This document shows positions 7,160 to 13,547 of a stretch of 26,355 nt of DNA, one piece after another. The notes under the pieces were generated by a model that saw only the letters and a program-made list of their open reading frames with translations, did no database searches and was not told the DNA's origin. Both the position numbers and the translations under genes were made by a program. The DNA is from Chloroflexota bacterium (GTDB lineage Bacteria; Chloroflexota; Dehalococcoidia; SM23-28-2; RBG-16-64-32). The stretch lies in contig VBEI01000125.1 in the NCBI GenBank assembly GCA_005882715.1, positions 1 through 26,355 on the forward strand. Reading direction: 5' to 3'. The first letter of the stretch is position 1; the number at the start of each line of letters is the position of its first letter.

Positions 7160-8593
7160 CTAGGCCGCGGCCGCCTCCGCCGGCTCTTCGATGTACTTCT
7201 TGAGCGAGGGGTGCAGCTTGTTGCGGCGCTCGGGGAACCCGGCCGCCGCCAGACGCGAGATGTAGTCGCGCACCCAGCGCCGGTTGAAGTACCCAAGCTT
7301 CGCGATGCCGTCTGACACCTGCTCGTTGCCCGTGCCGCCGCCGAGCAAGATGATCAGCGCCTCACACAGTGGAACGTCCTTCTCTTCCTCGAAAGCAAAC
7401 ACCGCTTCAGCCTTGTTGAGGTAGTTGTGGATCTCGGCCCGCCGGTCGATCTTCTTCGAAAGGAAGTAGCGCAGGTGTTGAACGCCGTAGGAAAGCTGGC
7501 GCCCGACGTCCTGCATGCCTAGCCGGAAGATCAACGATTCCGCTTCGTTATGTGCGGTGTAAGCGCCGATCTGGTAGAGGCCCATGATGTGGCTCGCCGC
7601 GAAGATGTTCAGGACAACCGAGGCCTCGGTCCACGCGCGCGCGTCAATGATCGCCCGGTGGAAGTACCCCGGGCTTTGCAGACCAAGCCCGCCGCCGTTG
7701 GACATCGCGCGCTTGCGGAAGACCTCAAACTGGCGCGCGTAGTCGAAAGCAGCGGTCGAAAGGTATAACTTGACTTCGTGGTACCCATACGACATTTCGG
7801 GCAGCCACCTGCCGATGATGTCCCCGGACAGGAGCCCTCGCTCGCAGAAGTGGGTGCAGAGCTGGCCCACCGCCCGCTCGATCTCGTCCGGGAGTGGCTC
7901 CATCGTCGTCCACGGAATGTCCGTGGCCGGCCGCCAGCGCCGCTGGATAGCCTCTTCGTATAGGTCGCCCGCGTTGTCGGCCCATAGTTCCGCCTTTTCG
8001 TAGATCGTGTAGCCCATCGGTGCGACGCCGGGTATCGGATAGGCGCCGCGGGGCATCTCCGTCTGGTATGGCCAGTGGTCCGGTATGTCCGCGTAGGTGC
8101 CGACGTTGAGCATATCGACGGTGAGACCTCGATTCCCGGGCCGAACGCGGATTCCCCATTCCGTTGGCACCTTCATCCACGACAGGTCCAGTGTCTGTGC
8201 CAGGCCACCTTCGCGGGCCGCCTCCTGCTGCGCGATAAACCGCTCCGCCTGATCGGGCTTAATCCCCGCCTCGATCTGCTTTGCAATGAAATCAGCCGCT
8301 GCGCCCAGCGCAAGCGCGCGCTTAACCAGGCTCTCAGGCCACTCGTGCTTCTGCGCCACGTCCAGCAGCTCCGGCGGTATGGTGATTTCGCCGCCGGCTC
8401 GGATACGTTCCTGCTCGGAGATGAACTGCTCCGCGGCCTCCGCCGTTACGCCCGGCATGCCCAACTGCCCCTTGATTGCGTCAGCCGGGAACCCGAGCGC
8501 CAGCCCGCGGCGCACCAGGTCCAGCGGGATGCCCTTTTCCTCTGCGACCTGCGCCAGGTCCGCAGGCACGTCTAATGCGGTTGCGTCAGCCAT
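7160..8593 (-). CDS. Ferritin-like (diiron-oxygenase fold) protein with altered metal-ligand motifs
   Basis: A 477-residue soluble protein. Residues 10-70 and 73-132 are two copies of one helical module (compare RGLALGFPADAI with RALALGAAADFI, and EQFISEQE with ERFIAQQE). The rest resembles the ferritin-like fold of bacterial multicomponent monooxygenases and AurF/R2-type proteins: DIPWTTMEPLPDEIERAV, then YHEVKLYLSTAAFDYARQFEVF, then NEAESLIF...MQDVGRQLSYGVQHL. In active relatives the two motifs read DEaRH. Here they read D284-Y-A-R-Q288 and D362-V-G-R-Q366, so the Glu and His ligands are replaced in both halves while Asp and Arg stay. It is probably not a normal diiron enzyme. AAGGAG about eight bases before ATG 8593 fixes the start. 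Function unknown. Confidence 0.7.
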   Translation of the reverse strand: MADATALDVPADLAQVAEEKGIPLDLVRRGLALGFPADAIKGQLGMPGVTAEAAEQFISEQERIRAGGEITIPPELLDVAQKHEWPESLVKRALALGAAADFIAKQIEAGIKPDQAERFIAQQEAAREGGLAQTLDLSWMKVPTEWGIRVRPGNRGLTVDMLNVGTYADIPDHWPYQTEMPRGAYPIPGVAPMGYTIYEKAELWADNAGDLYEEAIQRRWRPATDIPWTTMEPLPDEIERAVGQLCTHFCERGLLSGDIIGRWLPEMSYGYHEVKLYLSTAAFDYARQFEVFRKRAMSNGGGLGLQSPGYFHRAIIDARAWTEASVVLNIFAASHIMGLYQIGAYTAHNEAESLIFRLGMQDVGRQLSYGVQHLRYFLSKKIDRRAEIHNYLNKAEAVFAFEEEKDVPLCEALIILLGGGTGNEQVSDGIAKLGYFNRRWVRDYISRLAAAGFPERRNKLHPSLKKYIEEPAEAAAA

Positions 8594-8674
8594 TGGCGTT
8601 CTCCTTCATCGTGGGGGAGAAGGAGGAGGAAGATGTACGAAGGCCAATCCTCCGCCTTCCGTGTGGGCAAGAGT

Positions 8675-8704
8675 CATTTAGCCACAGGCACATTCAGCCG
8701 TCAA
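8675..8704 (-). promoter_or_regulatory. Candidate promoter for the ferritin-like gene
   Basis: On the minus strand TTGACG (8704-8699) is followed after 18 bases by TAAATG (8680-8675). The -35 is good and the -10 is weak. The leader would be about 75 bases and holds AAGGAG near the ATG. An inverted repeat TAGCG-GG-CGCTA (8713-8724) lies just upstream and could be an operator. Confidence 0.4.
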
Positions 8705-8759
8705 GCGTTTTCTAGCGGGCGCTAAGAAAGCCTGACCAAGACCCCGCCGGCATAGAGAA

Positions 8760-9566
8760 CTACCGTCCCCGCCACTCTGGCGGCCGCTTCGCGATGAAGG
8801 CGTCTATGCCCTCCTGCGCATCCTCCGTCAGCATGTCGCAGGCAATCACCTCGCTGGCGGCGTCGTACGCGTCCGCCAGGCCGAGTTCGAGCTGGCGGTA
8901 GAAGAGCCGCTTGCCGGAGGCGACCGCGACGGGGCTCTTCGCGAGAATGGCCTCCGCAAGCTTCTGGACCTCGGCATCCAGCTGGTCTTCGGGGACGACG
9001 CGGTTAACGAGTCCTCGCTCGAAGGCAGTCCGAGCGTCGATAAAGTCGCCGGTCAACAGCATCTCCATCGCCTGCTTGCGGCCAATGTTGCGCGCCAGTC
9101 CCACAGACGGCGTTGAGCAGAACAACCCGACGTTGATCCCTGAGACCGCGAAGCGCGCGTTATCAGACGCGACAGCAAGATCGCACATCGCGACCAGCTG
9201 GCAGCCTGCCGCGGTCGCGATACCATGGACGCGGGCGATGACGGGCTGGGGAAGCTCTGTCAGCGTCATCATCATGCGGCTGCACCGCTGGAAGAGGGCT
9301 TGCTGGAAGGCGAAATCGGGGTGCGCGCGCATTTCCTTCAGGTCGTGGCCCGCGCAGAAGGCCTTGCCCGCGCCGGCGATGACGAGGACGCGGGCGGTTT
9401 CGTCCTCGGCGATATCAGCGAGCGCCGTCTCGAGTTCGGTCAGGAGTGCCTGGGAGAGGGCGTTGAACTGCTCCGGGCGGTTGAGAGTCAACGTGACCAC
9501 GCCGCCGGCGTGTTCATGCAATAGCACCGGCTTGTCAGTCGTCGAGCGCTCTCTCAGTTCCCGCAT
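8760..9566 (-). CDS. Enoyl-CoA hydratase/isomerase family protein (ECHDC3-like)
   Basis: A 268-residue crotonase-fold protein acting on acyl-CoA thioesters. The first oxyanion-hole motif is FCAGHDLKEM and the second is GIATAAGCQLVAMCDLAVAS. The region that carries the catalytic glutamate in true hydratases reads INVGLFCSTPSVGLARNIG, without a Glu at that place. That pattern matches the ECHDC3-like branch, so simple hydratase activity is doubtful. The C-terminal half (LLTGDFIDARTAFERGLVNRVVP) is typical of the family. I chose ATG 9566 (MRELRER). The frame is open further upstream to 9668 but runs towards the interspersed repeat and has no family similarity. TATACT at 9590-9585 on this strand is a possible -10 without a clear -35. 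Confidence 0.88.
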   Translation of the reverse strand: MRELRERSTTDKPVLLHEHAGGVVTLTLNRPEQFNALSQALLTELETALADIAEDETARVLVIAGAGKAFCAGHDLKEMRAHPDFAFQQALFQRCSRMMMTLTELPQPVIARVHGIATAAGCQLVAMCDLAVASDNARFAVSGINVGLFCSTPSVGLARNIGRKQAMEMLLTGDFIDARTAFERGLVNRVVPEDQLDAEVQKLAEAILAKSPVAVASGKRLFYRQLELGLADAYDAASEVIACDMLTEDAQEGIDAFIAKRPPEWRGR

Positions 9567-9648
9567 TTCAGTCGTCTCGGGGCCAGTATAACGCGGCGAG
9601 GGCACAGAAATCGGTGCTGAGACACAATATCGCTGCTTGCAAGCCTTG

Positions 9649-9724
9649 GAGATTCCTCGCCACCCCACCGACCCTTCGCGAGCTCAGAACGGTCGTCGGC
9701 CCCGCCCCGCGGGCTCGGAATGAC
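9649..9724 (-). repeat. Interspersed intergenic repeat, copy B
   Basis: Reverse-complement copy of the element at 4907-4983: it starts GTCATTCCGAGC and ends in the identical 18-base block GGGGTGGCGAGGAATCTC (9666-9649). The interior differs. It lies in the 292-base gap between the enoyl-CoA hydratase and peroxiredoxin genes. Confidence 0.75.
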
Positions 9725-9768
9725 GGTCGAGGGTGGGTCGCGGACGCTCCTCGCCGCCCCGCCGGGTG

Positions 9769-9805
9769 CCTCGATACGCCCATTCGGGCTACTCGGCACG
9801 AACGG
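9769..9805. repeat. Second repeat-like element in the 9567-9858 gap
   Basis: The stretch starting CCTCGATACGCCCATTCGGG and ending GCACGAACGG resembles a common intergenic repeat type (CCTCGATACG...GGGCTACTCGG-ACGAACGG). I recall such elements from many environmental genomes, but a second copy is not seen in this window. Confidence 0.4.
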
Positions 9806-9858
9806 TGAGCGCGCGGGCGCCGACTGTGGAATGACGAGGCCGCGCTGTGGGACGCCTA

Positions 9859-10329
9859 TTAAAGCGCGTCGAGCTGGGCCAGCGTCTCGTCGACGGAAGG
9901 AATTTCCCATTGCTGCCAGCCGAGGTAGGCGTAGCGCACGGTTCCATCCTTGTCGATGATGAAGAGGCCGGGGCGCTGTCCAAGGGAGATCATCGCGCTT
10001 TTCACGTCGTACTGGCGGAAGACCTTGCGGTCGGGGTCGGGTAGGCACGGGAAAGGAATGTCGTTGGCCTGGAAGTAGGTGCGTGCATTGTCGAGGGTAT
10101 CGGGTGCAATCGCGAGGATTTGCGCGCCGCGCTGCTTGAACTCCTCGTACCGGTCCCGCAACTGCGAGAGATGCCTCCGGCAGAACGGTCACATGAAGCC
10201 GCGCAGAAAGACGAGGACGACCGGCTTCCCGCGCAGTTTCGATAAGGTGACTTCAGCGCCGTCGATGGTGGTCAGCGTGAAGTCTGGTGCTTCGGCGCCG
10301 AGCGATACAGTATCCGACTCAACGGGCAT
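9859..10329 (-). CDS. Selenocysteine-containing peroxiredoxin-like protein (AhpC/TSA, thioredoxin fold; TGA = Sec47)
   Basis: Read through one TGA (10191-10189), the frame gives a complete 156-residue AhpC/TSA-type protein. It starts MPVESDTVSLGAEAPDFTLT, continues KLRGKPVVLVFLRGFM, then the TGA, then PFCRRHLSQLRDRYEEF, and ends EIPSVDETLAQLDAL before TAA. The TGA is codon 47 and falls where relatives have the first Cys of CPFC, so the active site reads U47-P-F-C50. No frame change occurs on either side, and both halves fit the family well. A hairpin with loop AGUU follows (10182-10148). Such proteins reduce peroxides using thiol donors in the cytoplasm. The ATG at 10329 has no Shine-Dalgarno sequence but lies 10 bases after a -10 box, so the mRNA is probably leaderless. 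The alternative is a point-mutated pseudogene (Cys to stop) or a base-call error. Confidence 0.85.
10148..10182 (-). promoter_or_regulatory. Predicted bacterial SECIS hairpin after the in-frame TGA
   Basis: Counting from the base after UGA, UGCCGG (+7 to +12) pairs with CCGGUA (10153-10148). A seven-base bulge AGGCAUC follows. The inner stem UCUCGC/GCGGGA (10169-10164 with 10159-10154) has six pairs including one G-U. The apical loop AGUU is at +26 to +29. A GU in a small loop on a stem about 25 bases past UGA fits the known bacterial SECIS rule (SelB binds a loop G/U in E. coli fdhF). It is drawn by eye, not folded by program. Confidence 0.7.
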
Positions 10330-10339
10330 GGTGGACTGG

Positions 10340-10369
10340 ATTCTAGGAGAGGGGCAGGTGCGGCGTCAA
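10340..10369 (-). promoter_or_regulatory. Sigma70-type promoter of the peroxiredoxin gene, leaderless geometry
   Basis: On the minus strand TTGACG (10369-10364), an 18-base spacer and TAGAAT (10345-10340), each a 5/6 match to consensus. Only 10 bases separate the -10 box from ATG 10329, so transcription should start about at 10332, three bases before the start codon. This explains the lack of a Shine-Dalgarno sequence. Confidence 0.65.
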
Positions 10370-10412
10370 ACACTGAATAGGCGGCAAAGGCTATGCTATC
10401 ATCCGAGCGCAA

Positions 10413-11558
10413 ATGAGGATCATTCTATTTACCGGGCGCGGCGGAAGCGGCGTGAGCACTATCGCCGCTGCTACCGCGGCGACCCTGGCGCGAAGTGGGC
10501 GGCGTACGCTTGCTTTTGGTTTGGGGAGTGGGTTAGGCGACGCGCTTGGCGTCCCGTTGATGCACGAGCCTCGCGAAATTGCGCCCAACCTGTTGGCGCT
10601 CGAGACGCGACATGGCGATGACGAGCCCGATGAGTTCCGTGACTGGCTCGAGGACCTGCTGGAGTGGCGTGGCGTCGATCCGGAGCTCGCCGACGACCTC
10701 GCGGCGCTTCCGGGGGCGAACCAGATCGGAAGTATGCTGAACTTGGCGGGACAGGCAGAGGATGGCGGTTACGAGGCAATCGTAGTAGACGGCCTGCCGC
10801 TCGAGGAGTTTCTCGATTTGCCGCCGTCTCTGGACGCCGCCGCGCGCTGGCTGGAACGGCTCTTCGAGCCGCGCCAGAGCAACGTCTTCGAGCCGTTCGT
10901 GCGCATGTTCGCGGCGGACTATGCGGAGGCCGGCGAGGAGATGCTTGAGAGCGGCCGCGAGTTGCTCGGCCGGCTCGCCGACCTGCGGGATCTGCTCACC
11001 GACCCGGACGTAACGTCGGCGCGAGTCGTCCTGCGACCGGACGCAACGGCAGCAGCGGACACGCGAGAATCCCTAACGGCTCTGAGTCTCTTTTCGTATG
11101 CTTGCGACGCGTTCGTGGTAAATCAAGTGCTGCCGGATGAAGTGCAGGACCCCTTCTTCGAGAAGTTGCGTTCCGACCGGGAGCGAGCGCTGGGCGGGGC
11201 GCGTGTCGCAGCCGGAGATGCGCCTGTTCTGACAGGAACTCTCGCGCAGACCGCGCCCGTCGGCCTCGCGGCGCTCGGGCCACTTGCTGAGTCGGTCTAC
11301 GGCAATCGGATGCCGGCAGACGTGCTCCACCGCACCGCCGTGCACTCGTTCAGCCGGCGGGACGGCACCTTCGTGATGAGCTTGACACTGCCCTTCGCCG
11401 AGAAGAAAGACCTCGCCGTCGAGCAGCTGGACGATGGCGTCGCCGTGCACCTGAACGGGCGGCGCGCTGTGCTAATGCTTCCGCCTGAGGTCGAGAGCCG
11501 GGAAGCATCGTCCTGGTCGTTCGAGCCGCCCGAGTTGAAGATCAACTTCGGGGGCTAG
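10413..11558 (+). CDS. ArsA/GET3-like ATPase with degenerate P-loop and C-terminal HSP20-like domain
   Basis: A 381-residue protein with the layout of single-domain ArsA/GET3 family proteins. The N-terminus IILFTGRGGSGVSTIAAATAA aligns with the deviant Walker A GKGGVGKTT, but the signature Lys is Arg and the P-loop Lys is Val. The second motif YEAIVVDGLP keeps the Asp of the ArsA DTAPTG-like motif only in part. The last 60 residues (LTLPFAEKKDLAVEQLDDG, then HLNGRRAVLMLPPEV, then LKINFGG) form the HSP20-like domain common at the end of bacterial ArsA homologues. ATP hydrolysis is doubtful, so a regulatory or scaffold role is likely. No Shine-Dalgarno sequence is seen. TATCAT at 10397-10402 lies 10 bases before the ATG, so this transcript may also be leaderless. 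The gene is divergent from the peroxiredoxin. Confidence 0.82.
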   Translation: MRIILFTGRGGSGVSTIAAATAATLARSGRRTLAFGLGSGLGDALGVPLMHEPREIAPNLLALETRHGDDEPDEFRDWLEDLLEWRGVDPELADDLAALPGANQIGSMLNLAGQAEDGGYEAIVVDGLPLEEFLDLPPSLDAAARWLERLFEPRQSNVFEPFVRMFAADYAEAGEEMLESGRELLGRLADLRDLLTDPDVTSARVVLRPDATAAADTRESLTALSLFSYACDAFVVNQVLPDEVQDPFFEKLRSDRERALGGARVAAGDAPVLTGTLAQTAPVGLAALGPLAESVYGNRMPADVLHRTAVHSFSRRDGTFVMSLTLPFAEKKDLAVEQLDDGVAVHLNGRRAVLMLPPEVESREASSWSFEPPELKINFGG

Positions 11559-11572
11559 CCGGGCGGACACCC

Positions 11573-12556
11573 GTGGTCAGCCGCTTCGACGAATTCCTCA
11601 TCCACCAGACCGAGCAGACCTTGGCGAGCGTGGCCTCCGAGCATCCGGAGTGGCAGGACCGGTTCTACTTCAACATCCACGACCGGCACGGCGAGTTCGC
11701 GCTCATCACGGGGCTCGGTGCCTTTCCGAACCGCAAGATGTCGCAGGCGTACATCTTTGCAGCCGACGCGGGGCAGCACTATGGCTATCTCCAAGTGCGG
11801 CCTCTGAACAATGACCGCGAAGTAATGACGGCCGGCACTCTCTCCTTCAATGTGATCGAGCCTCTGAAATCCTGGGCGCTCGACATTGAGGATGAGGCGA
11901 GCGGTGTCAGTGGCTCACTCGTATTCAAAGAGCGCTGCCCCCTCTACCGGTTCAGCCCAATCGAGTGGCAGAACAACGGACACCAGGTGGTCAAGCAGAT
12001 GCACTACACGCAGGCGGGCGTTTATGAAGGCTCGCTGACGATCGGCGGCCGAACATTCACGGAGCTGATCGGGATGCGAGACCGGTCGTGGGGTATTCGC
12101 GACATGGCGCGGGTTCCATTTTGGGTCTGGATCTCCGCGCAGTTCGAGTCTTTTTGCATTTCCGCCTGGCTCTGGGAAACGCCCGACGGAGAGGTCATCC
12201 ACGCGGACGGGGCGCTCATCCGGGAGTCAGGCGAGGTCCGGCCCGTGACGAAGATCGAACACGAACTGGAGCTGCGGCCGCGGACGAAACGCCCGAAGGT
12301 CGCGCATTTCGAGCTGACGATGGCGGACGGGAAGGTCGAGCGGCTCACGGCGTCCGAAATCCAAACGATCTTCCTCGCGCCAGGGCTCGCGCGCTGGGCC
12401 GATTCAGACTGCGATGCGCTTAAACGGGCGGATACTTCGGCCTTTGGGTTTGACCAGCACTGCCGCTTCAAGATGGGCGAAGAGCAGGGTCTCGGTATCG
12501 TTGAGTATATGGTTACTGGCGGGCACCGGCGTTACGGCATCCCGCCGGTGTCATGA
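11573..12556 (+). CDS. Lipocalin-like (AttH/CrtC-like, DUF7064-type) protein
   Basis: A 327-residue soluble protein without signal peptide, rich in beta strands. It has the ELIGMRDRSWGIRDM motif seen in AttH, hydroxyneurosporene-synthase-like and DUF7064 proteins, which have a double lipocalin-like barrel. Other family-like stretches are FYFNIHDRHGEFALITGLG near the start and VPFWVWISAQF after the motif. Such proteins occur with lipid, terpenoid and acyl-CoA genes and may bind or modify hydrophobic molecules, but no reaction is proven. The GTG at 11573 follows the ArsA-like stop by 14 bases, and only a weak purine run (GGGCGG) precedes it, so the two genes are likely cotranscribed and translationally linked. 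The downstream gene is convergent. Confidence 0.75.
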   Translation: MVSRFDEFLIHQTEQTLASVASEHPEWQDRFYFNIHDRHGEFALITGLGAFPNRKMSQAYIFAADAGQHYGYLQVRPLNNDREVMTAGTLSFNVIEPLKSWALDIEDEASGVSGSLVFKERCPLYRFSPIEWQNNGHQVVKQMHYTQAGVYEGSLTIGGRTFTELIGMRDRSWGIRDMARVPFWVWISAQFESFCISAWLWETPDGEVIHADGALIRESGEVRPVTKIEHELELRPRTKRPKVAHFELTMADGKVERLTASEIQTIFLAPGLARWADSDCDALKRADTSAFGFDQHCRFKMGEEQGLGIVEYMVTGGHRRYGIPPVS

Positions 12557-12613
12557 GCCAATGAAAACGCTCTACCGCGTGGAATAGTCGCGCCGGGAAC
12601 GAACCGCGAGAGG

Positions 12614-13390
12614 CTAAGGAACGCCCGCTGCCTTGCGTTCCTGCGCGAGCGCCAGTTCGATGGTATCCACAGGTGGCTGCGGGATCGATTGGCCGGCGAG
12701 GACTGCCATGGCGTCCTCCATCGCCTGTTTTGCTTCAGCGATGCCGGTACCCTGTTCGAACCAGATCGGTTCGCCGACGCGTACTCGAACAGGAGCCGGG
12801 CGGGAATACTTCGTTCCTGGGGGGAGTAGTTGCGCCGTGCCCTGGATATAAATCGGAAGGACGGGCACGCGTTGGGAAAGCGCCAGTATCGCCGGGCCCG
12901 GATGGAAGGGAAGAAGCTCGCCCGTGCGGGTCCGGCGTCCCTCGGGGAAGATCAGGAGCGACCATGCATTCTCGAGAAGCCATTGGGAGTAGGAGAGCGC
13001 CTCGCTTCCGCCCCCACGGGTTATGGGGAAGGCGTTGTAGCGCAGGGAATACCACATTCCCTTAATGCGTTCGCGGTACATGCGGTCGGCGGCAGCCACG
13101 ATGGCGGTGTGGTTATAGATGTGATTGGGAAGGAGCGACAAGACGACCGGAGTATCGAAGTGGCTGGCGTGGTTGGCGATGATTAGAGCGGGGTTCTGGA
13201 GTCGCTCCAGGTTTTCTCTGCCCTCGATCGTGAGCGGTCGACAGAAGCGGCGCACGTGCCTTGTAACAGTGAACGGGCGGGCCCACCGCCGGTAGGTCCG
13301 CGCCCATAAGCTTAGCGCCCAGCGATGTGGCTTTACCTCGCTCAGCTTCGCGTCTCGCTCCTGCCGGCTGGTGACTGGGGCGGTAGTCAT
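12614..13390 (-). CDS. 1-acyl-sn-glycerol-3-phosphate acyltransferase family protein (PlsC), copy 1
   Basis: A 258-residue acyltransferase that would add a second acyl chain to lysophosphatidic acid during phospholipid synthesis at the cytoplasmic membrane. The catalytic motif is H74-A-S-H-F-D79 (HX4D) and the glycerol-phosphate binding motif is FPEGRRTRTGE (148-158). The third region VPVLPIYIQGTAQLLPPG is also typical. A GGGAGG box about six bases before ATG 13390 supports the start. The protein is closely similar along most of its length to the product of the next gene on this strand (13548-14285), so this is a tandem duplication. The copies differ most in their first 16 residues and at the C-terminus. 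The substrate may differ from phosphatidic acid precursors. Confidence 0.92.
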   Translation of the reverse strand: MTTAPVTSRQERDAKLSEVKPHRWALSLWARTYRRWARPFTVTRHVRRFCRPLTIEGRENLERLQNPALIIANHASHFDTPVVLSLLPNHIYNHTAIVAAADRMYRERIKGMWYSLRYNAFPITRGGGSEALSYSQWLLENAWSLLIFPEGRRTRTGELLPFHPGPAILALSQRVPVLPIYIQGTAQLLPPGTKYSRPAPVRVRVGEPIWFEQGTGIAEAKQAMEDAMAVLAGQSIPQPPVDTIELALAQERKAAGVP

Positions 13391-13547
13391 ATCAGCCTCC
13401 CATATCAGAACAACCCCCGCGAAGACTCAAGCATGCTAGCACCAGCGGCTTCCGGTGTGTAAGGAATGGGTATTACAAAAACGTGGTATTCGGGGGCAAA
13501 CCGAAACGCGAAGACAAGATAGATCGCGCCTAATTCACGAAGCGCCG

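Noticed and set aside
9859..10161. The peroxiredoxin as a shorter 100-residue gene with a TTG start after the TGA.
   Set aside because: It would lose the N-terminal strands and the whole active site, and has no ribosome site or promoter of its own.
9568..10192. Minus-strand frame running across the repeat region and into the peroxiredoxin gene.
   Set aside because: Out of frame with the peroxiredoxin, composed of repeat DNA, no motif.
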